Below are positions 18,416 through 27,116 of a DNA stretch of 64,000 nt, piece after piece. The DNA lies in assembly GCA_963785035.1 (NCBI GenBank), contig CAWATG010000001.1:173398-237397 (forward strand), in the 5' to 3' direction. Position 1 is the stretch's first letter, and the number at the start of each line of letters is the position of its first letter. A model generated the notes under the pieces. That model had not been told where the DNA came from. It searched no databases and saw only the letters and a list, made by a program, of their open reading frames with translations. Position numbers and translations under genes: made by a program. The DNA comes from CAWATG01 sp963785035 (GTDB lineage Bacteria; Actinomycetota; Acidimicrobiia; IMCC26256; CAWATG01).

Positions 18416-18506
18416 GGGATCTCCCCGATATTGAGGGCCGCCGAGAAAGGCGGGCGCGCACAAGCGACGGGGGAAGATGCGGGGAAGGCCGCGAACTTTA
18501 GCGGGA

Positions 18507-18953
18507 CTAGGACGTTGAAGGTCCTGATGCCTTGGAGGGCGTTGACGCCGACGATCCCGATCCGGATCCGGATGATGCTGCACCGGATGATCCTGCACCG
18601 GACGATCCTGCGTTGGAGGACGAACTCGATGAACCCGAGTCGGAGCCCGACGACGAGCCACTGGAGGAGTCGCTGGTTCCGGAGGCCGACGAAGAGTCGG
18701 ACCCGCCGCCTGAGCCGCCTGAAGCACCTGATCCGGAGCCGTCGGACTTGTCGAGGCTCGTCGAATTCCGTGACGACGATCGATTGTCGTTCTTGTAAAA
18801 CCCGGAGCCCTTGAGCACGATCCCCACCGACCCCAACACCTTGGTCACCTTGCCGCCGCACTCTGGGTGCTTTTCGAGCGAATCGTCGGTGATGGACTGC
18901 CACACTTCGAAGGTCTCGTTGCACTTGGAGCATTCGTACTGGTAGGTAGGCAT
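18507..18953 (-). CDS. FmdB-type zinc-ribbon protein with long Ser/Gly tail
   Basis: The first 45 residues are the FmdB zinc ribbon: MPTYQYECSKCNETFEVWQ with Cys8 and Cys11, then HPECGGKVTKVLG. Residues from about 68 to the end are a low-complexity run almost entirely of Ser and Gly. FmdB domains are annotated as regulators on weak grounds. A CIRCE-like operator lies 11 bases upstream of the start, which predicts heat-shock control. The tail looks disordered. Confidence 0.85.
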   Translation of the reverse strand: MPTYQYECSKCNETFEVWQSITDDSLEKHPECGGKVTKVLGSVGIVLKGSGFYKNDNRSSSRNSTSLDKSDGSGSGASGGSGGGSDSSSASGTSDSSSGSSSGSDSGSSSSSSNAGSSGAGSSGAASSGSGSGSSASTPSKASGPSTS

Positions 18954-18963
18954 TGTTCGCTCG

Positions 18964-18990
18964 TTAGCACTCGCGGATCGGGACTGCTAA
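18964..18990. promoter_or_regulatory. CIRCE-like operator ahead of the fmdB-type gene
   Basis: TTAGCACTC, exactly nine bases, then GACTGCTAA: a CIRCE with one mismatch in the second arm. It ends 62 bases before plsY on the other side, but lies 11 bases from the fmdB-type start, where an HrcA operator would overlap its promoter or leader. Two such sites by chance in 64 kb is very unlikely. Confidence 0.85.
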
Positions 18991-19051
18991 TGCTATCGGA
19001 CATTGTTGCGTCCGGTCGTGGCGGCCGGGGGGAGGCGGTCACAATGGAGCC

Positions 19052-19661
19052 ATGACTCTGGTCTGGGTGCTGCTACCAGTTGCGTATCTCCTGGGGACCT
19101 TCCCGAGCGCCCATCTGACGGCGCGCGCAACGGGCCACAACGTGATGGCCGAGGGATCGGGGAATCCCGGCGCCTCCAATATCGCCCGGCTGGCCGGATG
19201 GAAGGCCGGTCTGGTGGTGCTGGCAGCCGACTTCGCCAAGGGCGCCGTCGCGTCGGGTATCGGGATGGCGGTGGAGGGCCGCTCGGGCGCATATGCCCTC
19301 GGAGTTGCCTCCGTTGTGGGGCACATTGCGCCGGTTACTCGCCGATTCAAGGGAGGCAAGGGGGTCGCCACGGGCGGCGGGGCCTTGGTGGTGTCTGTTT
19401 CCGTGGATCGTGTTGGCACTCGCTGTGGTGTGGGGTTCAATCGCTCGCGGCCTGGGCAAGGCATCGGTGGCGTCGCTCGTCATAGCATTGGGCTTTCCTG
19501 TCCTCGTCGGAGTCTTTACACGCTCCGTCACTGAAACCACGGTTATCAGCGCGCTGGCCGTGCTGGTGATCGCGAGACATGCAACCAACGTTCGCCGGCT
19601 GGTTCGGGGCGAAGAGCACTCGCTCGGTGACGGAACGCCCGTGCAGGGTCATGGCGCCTGA
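19052..19661 (+). CDS. plsY: Glycerol-3-phosphate acyltransferase PlsY, one suspected +1 error
   Basis: A membrane protein with the PlsY motifs GSGNPGASNIAR (acyl-phosphate/G3P site), GHIAPVTRRFKGGKGVATGGG and a C-terminal RHATNVRRLVRGEE. It transfers acyl groups from acyl-phosphate to glycerol 3-phosphate, the first step of phospholipid synthesis. The frame is lost after GGGALVV; removing one T near 19397 gives LVVLFPWIVLALAVVW and the rest of the family sequence. The repaired length is about 203 residues. Confidence 0.9.
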
Positions 19662-19703
19662 CGCTGCGGGGTGGCGTACCGCCCATCCATGAAGGAGACA
19701 ACG

Positions 19704-20585
19704 ATGCAGCGAGTGCGAACAGCTGTGATTCCCGCGGCGGGACTTGGCACACGTTTTCTTCCGGTCACCAAGAGCATTCCCAAGGAGATGCTGCCGATCG
19801 TCGATGTCCCGTCGATCCAGTTCGTGGTCGAGGAAGCCGTACGTGCCGGGATCGTGGACATCCTGATCATCACCGGGCGCGGGAAGGGCGCGATCGAAGA
19901 TCACTTCGACCGCAATGTGGAACTGGAGTTGGCGCTCGAAAGCTCCGGCAAGTCCGAACAGCGAGAAGCCGTGCGCGCAATTGCCGAGATCGCGAACGTG
20001 CATTTCGTTCGCCAACGCGATCCACTGGGCTTGGGACACGCCGTGTCCTGCGCGCGTCAACACGTCGGCAACGAACCATTCGCTGTCATGCTCGGCGACG
20101 ACATCATGATCGACGACTCGATATTGCTGCGCACGATGATCGAAACCTCTGAGCGTTTCAACAGCTCGGTCTTGGCCCTGAAGGACGTGCCGCCCGAGGA
20201 GATATCGGCATATGGCTGTGCCACACCCGAACACATCGAGGACGCTGTCGTGCGCGTGCATGGTGTTGTCGAGAAGCCCAACCCACGTGATGCGCCATCG
20301 AGCCTCGCAGTGATCGGTCGTTACGTGTTCACGCCTGAAATCTTCGACGCGATCGACGAAACCAAACCCGGTGTGGGCGGAGAGATTCAGCTCACCGATG
20401 CGATCGAGCTCTTGATCCAATCGCAGGCCGTCCATGGGTGCGTCTTCACGGACGGTCGCTTCGATATTGGCCAACGGGTCGATTTCCTCCGTGCGAACAT
20501 CGAAGTTGCCTTGGGGCGTGCCGATACGGGTCCCGAACTCGAGCGCTATCTCGTCGAGCTCGTGGCGCGCCGCATGGTGACATGA
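19704..20585 (+). CDS. galU: UTP-glucose-1-phosphate uridylyltransferase
   Basis: About 293 residues. AVIPAAGLGTRFLPVTKSIP is the nucleotidyltransferase signature, with VEKPNP and GGEIQLTDAI further on. It makes UDP-glucose for cell-envelope glycans and is the sugar donor that a GpgS enzyme would use. The ATG at 19704 has an AAGGAG site seven bases upstream; the earlier ATG at 19689 would place that site inside the gene. The stop overlaps the moeA/glp start by four bases, as in the mycobacterial galU-moeA1 locus. Confidence 0.96.
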   Translation: MQRVRTAVIPAAGLGTRFLPVTKSIPKEMLPIVDVPSIQFVVEEAVRAGIVDILIITGRGKGAIEDHFDRNVELELALESSGKSEQREAVRAIAEIANVHFVRQRDPLGLGHAVSCARQHVGNEPFAVMLGDDIMIDDSILLRTMIETSERFNSSVLALKDVPPEEISAYGCATPEHIEDAVVRVHGVVEKPNPRDAPSSLAVIGRYVFTPEIFDAIDETKPGVGGEIQLTDAIELLIQSQAVHGCVFTDGRFDIGQRVDFLRANIEVALGRADTGPELERYLVELVARRMVT

Positions 20586-21824
20586 TCGACCTCGCTTCGG
20601 CGCGTGCGGAGATCTTGGACGCGATCGGCACCCTTGCCCCGGAGACGATGTCCGTGCAGGCACTGGCGTCGGAGGCGCGTCCTGGGCCCCGGACGTTGCT
20701 CGCCGACGTCGTCTCCGCGCACAGCGTGCCGCCGTTCGCGAACTCTGCAATGGATGGATATGCCGTTCGTGCGGTGAACACCGCTTCGGCTCGCCAGGAT
20801 GCGCCGATCGAACTGCGTGTTGTCGGTGAGTTGCCGGCCGGTCGTGCGCCAACGACGCCGGTTGGTGACGGTGAGGCGATTCGCATCATGACCGGCGCGC
20901 CGATGCCCGATGGTGCCGACGCGATCGTCATGGTCGAGCGCACCACACGCGCTGGTGACGACGCAGTGCTGATCCATCATGCGGCAATCTCGGGTGATCA
21001 CGTTCGTGGTACGGGTGGCGATGTCCACGCCGGCGAGGTGGTGCTGGCCGCCGGCGCACGGCTCGGTCCCGCGGCGATCGGTGTCCTGGCGGGGATCGGT
21101 TGCCAGGAGGTCCTCGTCAGCGCTCGTGCCAGGGTCGGTGTCCTCTCGACTGGTGACGAGCTCGTGGCCGGGACCGAGCCGCTCAAGCCCGGTCAAATTC
21201 GTGACTCGAACCGTCCCATGTTGCTGGCGCTCGCGAACGAGGCCGGCTGTGACGCAATCGATCTCGGGGTGCTGCCGGACGACGAGGCGGTGCTCGAAGC
21301 TGCCCTGCTCGATGCGTCGAAGAACTGTGATGCGATTGTCACCAGCGGCGGCGTGTCCGTGGGCGACTACGACGTCGTCAAGGCGGTCCTCGGACGGATT
21401 GCAGCGATGCAGTGGTGGCAGGTGGCGATCAAACCCGCCAAGCCGCTTGCGTTCGGATCGCTCAATGGCGTTCCGATTTTTGGGTTGCCGGGTAATCCCG
21501 TGTCGTCACTGGTGAGTTTCGAGTTGTTTGCGCGGCCTGCCCTGCAGCAGATGATGGGACACGTGCACCGTTTTCGTCCGGTGGTCGTGGCGCGAGCGGC
21601 CCACGACTTCAACCGGCGGGTCGATGCGAAGTTGCACCTCGATCGCGTGGAGCTGACCTGTGTGGATGGGCGCTACGTCGCAACGCACTGTCGGACGACA
21701 GGCGAGCAATGCGTTGGCTGCATCGGCAACGGCCAATGGCTTGGCATTGATCGAAGACGGGCCAGGTGTTGGAGCCGGAGCGGAAATTCGCGTGATGCGG
21801 CTCGACGTGCCGTGTGATCACTGA
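20582..21824 (+). CDS. moeA: Molybdopterin molybdotransferase MoeA / gephyrin-like Glp, one suspected +1 error
   Basis: The protein shows the MoeA domains in order: SVPPFANSAMDGYAVR, GEAIRIMTGAPMPDGADAIV, VLSTGDELV, SGGVSVGDYDVVK and IFGLPGNPVSS. MoeA inserts molybdate into adenylylated molybdopterin. The frame is lost near 21705; a one-base repair gives QASNALAASATANGLALIED and the family end at 21824. In corynebacteria the MoeA homologue next to galU is Glp, a divisome scaffold bound by the membrane receptor GlpR. galU lies immediately before and a GlpR-like protein lies at 24216, so a Glp-type role is plausible here. Confidence 0.9.
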
Positions 21825-22102
21825 CGGAGTGTGGCTCGGCAGGTCCGTGACTCCCGGGGCTGGGTTCGCTCTGGCTCCTCGACGGCGCAGCGACCAACTT
21901 CTGCCGACGACTCAATGCCTCCCCGAGTGCAGCCATCCGACGCTGCCGTCGTCGTTGGCGCTGTGCCACGTATGTTGCCTCCATGGCAGTTCCGCCCACC
22001 CGGCGGCTACGGAACGTGATCAATATACCACTGTGCGTAATGGGATACAAGGGGAAATTTGGCGCTTTTTGTCCCGGTGATCCTGGGTCTACGCTGGGAC
22101 AC

Positions 22103-23128
22103 ATGACCGGCGTGGCGTTGCTTGACTCGTTTGGCCGGCGCGCTCGTGATCTTCGAATTTCGATCACGGACCGGTGTGATTTCCGGTGCACCTATTGCAT
22201 GCCTGCCGAAGGGATGTCGTGGCTGCCCAGGGAAGACCTCCTTACCTATGAGGAGCACTTCCGGATCGCGCGGCTCTGTGTCGAACATTTTGGGTTCGAC
22301 GGGATCCGTATCACCGGCGGTGAGCCACTTGTTCGAGCCCACGTGCCGCGTCTGATCGAGATGCTTGCCCCGCTCGGCGTGGATCTGGCGATGACAACGA
22401 ATGGGACGAAGCTCTCTGGGCTTGCGCATGACCTGGCGCTGGCAGGTCTCGGAAGGGTCAACATCTCGCTCGATTCCCTCCGCCGCGATGTCTTCGAGAG
22501 GCTCACCCGCCGCGATGCGCTCGATCTCGTGCTCGCAGGTATCGACGCTGCGCTCGACGCCGGTCTGGATCCCGTCAAGATCAACTGCGTGGTCATGCGT
22601 GGGATCAACGACGATGAACTCGTCGACCTGGCTGCGTTCGGGCGGTCGAAAGGCGTTGGCATGCGCTTCATTGAGTTCATGCCGCTCGATGCCGATGCCG
22701 CATGGTCCCATGACCGCGTGGTTCCCGCGGCGGAAATCCTGGATCGGATCAACACTGTGTTCCCGCTCGTCAGGGAGCAGGGCAGGTCTGGCATGCGCGA
22801 CGACGATCTGCACGGCGGCGGTCACGTCGCGCCGGCCGAGCGGTTCACCTATGCGGACGGTGTTGGTGACGTGGGTGTGATCGCCAGCGTCACGGAGCCG
22901 TTTTGCGGCGACTGCGACCGTGTGCGCGTGACTGCGGAAGGCGGCTTTCGCACGTGCCTCTTCGGTCTCGACGAGTTCGACCTTCGTGGGCCGATTCGTG
23001 GCGGCGCCTCCGATGCGGAGCTGGCCGCCATATTGGAGGGGGCCGTCGCGAAGAAGTGGTCAGGACACCGAATCGGGCGTGTTGACTTCGTCAAGCCCCC
23101 ACGTTCGATGAGTCAGATCGGCGGCTGA
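22103..23128 (+). CDS. moaA: GTP 3',8-cyclase MoaA
   Basis: A radical-SAM enzyme of about 341 residues. The cluster cysteines are 25, 29 and 32 in CDFRCTYC, GGEPLVR binds SAM, and a second C-terminal cluster is indicated by FCGDCDRVRVTAEG with a further cysteine downstream. The protein ends in Gly-Gly as MoaA should, for glycyl-radical/GTP chemistry. It makes the cyclic intermediate that MoaC (23571) converts to precursor Z. The ATG at 22103 begins the family sequence. The 278-base gap ahead of it shows no gene I can support. Confidence 0.96.
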   Translation: MTGVALLDSFGRRARDLRISITDRCDFRCTYCMPAEGMSWLPREDLLTYEEHFRIARLCVEHFGFDGIRITGGEPLVRAHVPRLIEMLAPLGVDLAMTTNGTKLSGLAHDLALAGLGRVNISLDSLRRDVFERLTRRDALDLVLAGIDAALDAGLDPVKINCVVMRGINDDELVDLAAFGRSKGVGMRFIEFMPLDADAAWSHDRVVPAAEILDRINTVFPLVREQGRSGMRDDDLHGGGHVAPAERFTYADGVGDVGVIASVTEPFCGDCDRVRVTAEGGFRTCLFGLDEFDLRGPIRGGASDAELAAILEGAVAKKWSGHRIGRVDFVKPPRSMSQIGG

Positions 23129-23508
23129 ACGCGGCCACTGCTGCGCGCCAGCCGAGCTCCAGGACGCCCACCACGCACAACGCCACGATCGAGAAGCTCG
23201 CGACGAAGTCGTGGTCGGTGAAGGTTATTCGCAGCGAAGATCGCGATCGGTACGGCGATGACCCAGGTCAGGACTGCCCGCCTCCAGCGTCCGGGCGCGC
23301 GGTAGAGCCCCGTCGCCAGTGCTACGCCGAACCACGCTACGGCGAAAGGCCAGAGCGTCGTGGCGAAACCGGTTATGCCGTTGTCTACGTCATGTTCACG
23401 TCGACCGAGCGCAACAAAGACGACGAGTCCAAGGAGATCGAACGCCGGCACTGCTTTGGTGAGCAAGGACGTGGTGCTGGCGGTACTCGTAGGTGTCATC
23501 GCAGGCAA
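23091..23508 (-). CDS. DUF3054 membrane protein, one suspected +1 error
   Basis: A small integral membrane protein with about four helices: DLLGLVVFVALGRREHD at the start and FAVAWFGVALATGL in the middle are DUF3054 features. After PIAIFA the frame is lost near 23222; a +1 repair restores ITFTDHDFVASFSIV and VLELGWRAAVAAF with a stop at 23091. It then overlaps the 3' end of moaA by 38 bases tail to tail. Function is unknown. Confidence 0.75.
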
Positions 23509-23570
23509 TTGTCGCGCCCCGCCTGGCGGTGGGTCGCTCCGTGGCCCAGTGCGCCTCCTAGACTGCGCCG

Positions 23571-24071
23571 ATGGCCTCCGAGTTCACACATCTCGACCCA
23601 CTGGGTCGCGCCCGAATGGTTGATGTCACTGCGAAGGACGCGACACATCGTCGTGCGGTTGCCAGAGCGCGGGTGCATATGCAGCCCGAGACCGCTTCGA
23701 AGATCGCAGCCGGTGCGATTTCGAAGGGGGACGTGCTGGCAGTGGCGCGGGTCGCGGGGATCCAGGCCGCGAAGCAGACTCCGAACCTGCTCCCGCTGTG
23801 TCATCCGTTACTGATCGGATCCGTGTTCGTGAACTTTCGCATCGAGGATTGTCACGTGGAGGTCGAAGTGCAGGTCGACACGGTGGATCGCACCGGAGTC
23901 GAGATGGAAGCGCTCACGGCCTGTTCGATAGCGGCGCTCACGATTTACGACATGTGCAAGTCGGTGGATCGTGACATGACCATCGGTGACGTCGCGTTGT
24001 GGGAGAAACTCGGTGGCAGGTCCGGAACATACCGGCGCACGCCGAATGCCGAGGACGACTACAGCCTGTAA
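23571..24071 (+). CDS. moaC: Cyclic pyranopterin monophosphate synthase MoaC
   Basis: A 166-residue MoaC: ARMVDVTAKDATHR at the N-terminus, LLPLCHPLLIG near residue 77, and EMEALTACSIAALTIYDMCK with the catalytic region. It acts after MoaA in molybdenum cofactor synthesis, which supplies the MsrP-like enzyme at 44495. The divergent DUF3054 gene is 62 bases upstream. Confidence 0.96.
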   Translation: MASEFTHLDPLGRARMVDVTAKDATHRRAVARARVHMQPETASKIAAGAISKGDVLAVARVAGIQAAKQTPNLLPLCHPLLIGSVFVNFRIEDCHVEVEVQVDTVDRTGVEMEALTACSIAALTIYDMCKSVDRDMTIGDVALWEKLGGRSGTYRRTPNAEDDYSL

Positions 24072-24215
24072 ATGGCGTGCTTGCGTTTGACTTCGCCCCC
24101 TTGGGCCATTGACACTGGTGGCTCCGGTGATGTGCGGCACCGCCGGGCAGTGTGATCCACCACCTGTTGTTTTGTTCTTGTTAGCTTCCGCGACAGAGAA
24201 AGTGGTCGAGGAGCC

Positions 24216-24845
24216 TTGCCAATTCCAGTACTCCTGATACTCGCAGCGCTATGGGCGGCCGTACTCGTGCCGGAGTTTCTCCGTCGCCGTGTCGAAGGCC
24301 GCACTCGCGACTCGATTGGTGAGTTCAGCGACCGCTTGGGTGCGATGGGTCGGCGGACGGGTGTCCATCAGTCGATTCGGACCAAGCCCATCCGTGTTGG
24401 CACTGCGCCCTCAGGTCCGACACTCCCGCCGATGCCGGGCGGCGGTATGCCCATGGGGCGTCCGGCTGCGTTCACCTCATCGGTTGCCGGGGCGCGAGTT
24501 GCCGTGGCGGTTCCCGGAGGGGCGAAGCGGGCTGGCAACGCTCCTTCTGCCAGTCACCAAGGTGGAACTTCGAGGTCCGCCATGGCGCGTCGTCGTCGGG
24601 ACCTGCTCGTCGGCCTCATGAGCACCGCGGGAGCACTGTTCGTCATCGCGGCGCTCACGAATCTGCGCGTCGTCTGGTATGCCCATGTTGTTGCTGATGT
24701 TCTCCTTGTTGCCTATCTCGCGTTGCTTGTGCACATGGCGCGCCGGACGCGCGAGCGTCGCCTCAAGGTTCGGCATCTGCCGAGTGCCGTCGCGCCTCGA
24801 TCGGCATCGGGCATCACCCCGCTTCGTCGCACAGCTTCGCTGTAG
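24216..24845 (+). CDS. GlpR-like membrane protein (gephyrin-like receptor family)
   Basis: A TTG start at 24216 follows a GAGGAG site. There is one N-terminal helix (PVLLILAALWAAVLVPEF) followed by LRRRVEGR, a long Pro/Gly/Arg-rich cytoplasmic segment, then two helices near residues 125-170 and a basic tail. This layout and the opening match actinobacterial GlpR, the membrane receptor for the MoeA-like Glp protein in division and polar growth. The galU-glp genes are 3.6 kb upstream, with molybdopterin genes between. The assignment is by architecture and short motifs. Confidence 0.65.
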   Translation: MPIPVLLILAALWAAVLVPEFLRRRVEGRTRDSIGEFSDRLGAMGRRTGVHQSIRTKPIRVGTAPSGPTLPPMPGGGMPMGRPAAFTSSVAGARVAVAVPGGAKRAGNAPSASHQGGTSRSAMARRRRDLLVGLMSTAGALFVIAALTNLRVVWYAHVVADVLLVAYLALLVHMARRTRERRLKVRHLPSAVAPRSASGITPLRRTASL

Positions 24846-24853
24846 TCCGTCTG

Positions 24854-25489
24854 ATGGGTCGTTCCGCTGAGTTTTCCCGCGCCGCTGAGCAGGCGAGGGA
24901 AGTGTTGGACGCGAAACACCGTGCTCGAGAAGTCACCCTTGGCGCATGCCGCCGTGCGATCCAGTCGAGCGCCCGATCGATTCGGGCCATGCACCGCGGC
25001 GAGATTGACAACGCACGGACGTTGGTCGCCGAGGCACGTGAGGCGCTCGTCGAGGCCGATGCTGCGCTCCTCGGCCACGCCGACGTCCGTTACGCGGGCT
25101 TTCTGCGTGATGCGACCAAGGAATACGTCGAGGCCTGCCTGACGATTGCGTTCGTGCGTGGCGAGCCGCTGCCCACCGCCGAAGAACTTGGAGCGGAGCC
25201 TTCCGCGTACCTCAACGGGATGGCAGAAGCGGCGAGCGAGTTGCGACGTGAGGTGCTCGATTGCCTGCGTGCCGACGAACTGGACAAGGCCGAAGAGCTG
25301 ATGGCCGTGATGGACGATGTGTATTCGCTGCTCGTGACTGTCGATTACCCCGATGCGCTGACCGGTGGGCTGCGTCGTTCGACCGATGCGCTCCGGGCCG
25401 TGCTCGAGCGAACACGCGGTGATCTCACCACGACGATGGTGGCTGCACGGCTGCAGGCCAGCATCGATCGGATGTCGGGGAGTTCCTGA
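24854..25489 (+). CDS. Translin-family (COG2178-like) helical protein
   Basis: A 211-residue all-helical protein. Features shared with the translin superfamily include AIQSSARSIRAMHRGE, RYAGFLRDATKEYVEACLT, YLNGMAEAASELRREVLDC and DYPDALTGGLRRSTDALRAVLERTRGD. Translins bind RNA or DNA; with TRAX they form a nuclease, while prokaryotic members are predicted RNA-binding proteins. It lies 44 bases ahead of tRNA-Ala, so a role in tRNA metabolism is tempting but unproven. Confidence 0.75.
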   Translation: MGRSAEFSRAAEQAREVLDAKHRAREVTLGACRRAIQSSARSIRAMHRGEIDNARTLVAEAREALVEADAALLGHADVRYAGFLRDATKEYVEACLTIAFVRGEPLPTAEELGAEPSAYLNGMAEAASELRREVLDCLRADELDKAEELMAVMDDVYSLLVTVDYPDALTGGLRRSTDALRAVLERTRGDLTTTMVAARLQASIDRMSGSS

Positions 25490-25533
25490 TCGGCAGTGCG
25501 ATCGAGGGTCGGTGGTAACGTCACGGCCCCAAC

Positions 25534-25607
25534 GGGGGTGTAGCTCAGCCCGGCAGAGCGCTACGTTCGCAACGTAGAAGTCAGGGGTTCAAGTCCCCTC
25601 ACCTCCA
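25534..25607 (+). tRNA. tRNA-Ala (anticodon CGC)
   Basis: A 74-base cloverleaf. The acceptor stem GGGGGTG pairs with CACCTCC and contains the G3-U70 pair that marks alanine. The anticodon stem is CTACG/CGTAG with loop TTCGCAA, giving CGC. The T arm is AGGGG-TTCAAGT-CCCCT. CCA is not encoded. Its 3' half is repeated at 33816. Confidence 0.95.
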
Positions 25608-25610
25608 CTC
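25574..25610 (+). repeat. attL-type repeat within the tRNA-Ala 3' end
   Basis: These 37 bases (GTAGAAGTCA ... TCCACTC) recur at 33816-33852 with two mismatches. Integrases of tRNA-targeting elements recreate the tRNA 3' end at one junction and leave a copy at the other; this is the intact, functional copy. Confidence 0.85.
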
Positions 25611-25761
25611 CGTTGTTGTTTCGACAACGTGCTGCCCTGGCGGCATCGAGCGCCGGACCCGTGGCACCGAAGCCGAGCGCGAGATCGCCTCAGTGGCCGA
25701 ACTCGTCGGCGCTTGACGACAGACTGGCCTTCTCGCTTCGGCTGGCGAGGCAGACTGAGGT

Positions 25762-26031
25762 GTGTCTCCTCGACGAGCCGAGCAGCTGTGGGACGGCTCC
25801 AACGAACCGAGGTTGCTTGCGGTGCGCGTGGTTCCGCGGGCTCGGAAGGACGAGGTCGGCGGTGAGCGGGCTGGTCGCTTGCTCATCCGGACCACGGCCG
25901 CCCCGGTTGATGATCAGGCCAATGTCGCTGTGTGCCGTCAGGTTGCTCGGTACCTCGGCGTGCCGGTGCGGTGCGTGAGCATCGCGTCAGGTCACCATTC
26001 ACGCGACAAGCTGCTGCGTATCACTCGCTGA
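25762..26031 (+). CDS. DUF167 (YggU-family) protein
   Basis: An 89-residue protein with a GTG start. LLAVRVVPRARKDEVGG, LLIRTTAAPVDDQANVAVCR and SIASGHHSRDKLLRI are the DUF167 conserved blocks. The family is small, widespread and of unknown function, often near tRNA or division genes. It begins 154 bases after tRNA-Ala. Between it and the AbiEii-like gene (26032-26192) I see nothing. Confidence 0.82.
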   Translation: MSPRRAEQLWDGSNEPRLLAVRVVPRARKDEVGGERAGRLLIRTTAAPVDDQANVAVCRQVARYLGVPVRCVSIASGHHSRDKLLRITR

Positions 26032-26192
26032 CGTTCACCGTCGGGCCTCGAGACCACCCGAGCGATCGGTGGGGAATCAGAGCGCCCGCGAGATCCTTCT
26101 TCACCATGGAGGTGGAGCAGGGGGAGGCCAATGCTGCGTCGAGGGCCGTGCTGGTGGGGCCAGAGCGGCGTGACGACGCCCGCGGATCGACG

Positions 26193-27073
26193 TCATTCGG
26201 CACCGATCACGTCAAGGAGCAGGGCGCGGATTCGGGTTCGCAGGCGAGCTGCGGCGTCGGCTTGCAGCCCGCGACGGGTCACGGCGTCGAAGCGAGTTAC
26301 TCAGGTCCCAGCTCTCGTCGAAGGAGGTCACGGAGGTCGGCAGCACCTTGCAGGCGTTGACCGCTGGTCCCGAGTGCACGCCGTCAAGGCGGGCGCGCAT
26401 CGTCAATGCACGCCGCCAGAGATCCTGGGCGCGCGCGCTCAAGCCGACACCGACGACTTCTACGACACCTACCGGCGGTTGCGGCCCATGGTCGATCGGA
26501 CCTGCGCTTGGCTGAGAATGAGCAATCGCCGCCAGCTCCGCACCGGGGCATCGAACGGAACCACGATCGCCGATCGCGTGTCGCTGCGCCGTTCGGTGAG
26601 TCGGACGTTCGCCCGGGCTCACCTTCAACGGCACGGCTGACATCGCCCCGCCGGGGACCTGACCGGGCAAGGCTGCCGCGAGACCGGGAACCTCGGTCGT
26701 GAGCCTCGATGTCACCGACCCGTTTCGTTTGTAACGACGGTCGCGACCGTGTAGGAAGGAACGAGCAGATCGATGGTGGCGACCCGAAACCTCTCATCCC
26801 CGAGGCGACACGATCGCTCCCGAAGCGGCTGCCCGCGACCTTCTCGTAGCCACGTGCCTCGATCGACGGAACGAGGCCAGCTTCCGTGCAGTAGGTGCGG
26901 CGGCACACCGAAGTCGGCGTCGCCAGTTGCTCGCAGCGGAAGGTCCAGCCCAAGGCGCTTGCGGATGTGGAGCAGGACCGCCACCCCGCCGAGGTCAAGC
27001 GATAGTTCTCGGTTGCGCCGACTTCCACCATCGCGGCGGCGACGTCGGCGATGGCGATGAACCCGCCGTCCAT
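26193..27073 (-). pseudogene. AbiEii-like nucleotidyltransferase, multiply frameshifted
   Basis: Several frames on this strand join into one protein of roughly 290 residues: MDGGFIAIADVAAAMVEVG, then LDLGGVAVLLHIRKRLG, LRATGDADFGVPPHLL (the R-x-T-x-D-x-DF pattern of DNA-polymerase-beta-fold nucleotidyltransferases), GYEKVAGSRFGSDRV, FRVATIDLLVP, RLTTEVPGLAAAL and finally RLRTRIRALLLDVIGAE with a stop at 26193. At least five shifts, in both directions, separate them. AbiEii enzymes are the toxins of type IV systems paired with a winged-helix AbiEi antitoxin, which here lies upstream in the same direction. With this many lesions the copy is probably inactive. Confidence 0.6.
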
Positions 27074-27116
27074 CGCGGCCGAGCATGACTCGCAAGCGTG
27101 ACGTGTTGGTGTGTGC

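Noticed and set aside
21825..22102. A molybdenum-cofactor riboswitch ahead of moaA
   Set aside because: The gap has no recognisable Moco-motif strings or long pairing that I can trace, so I do not call one.
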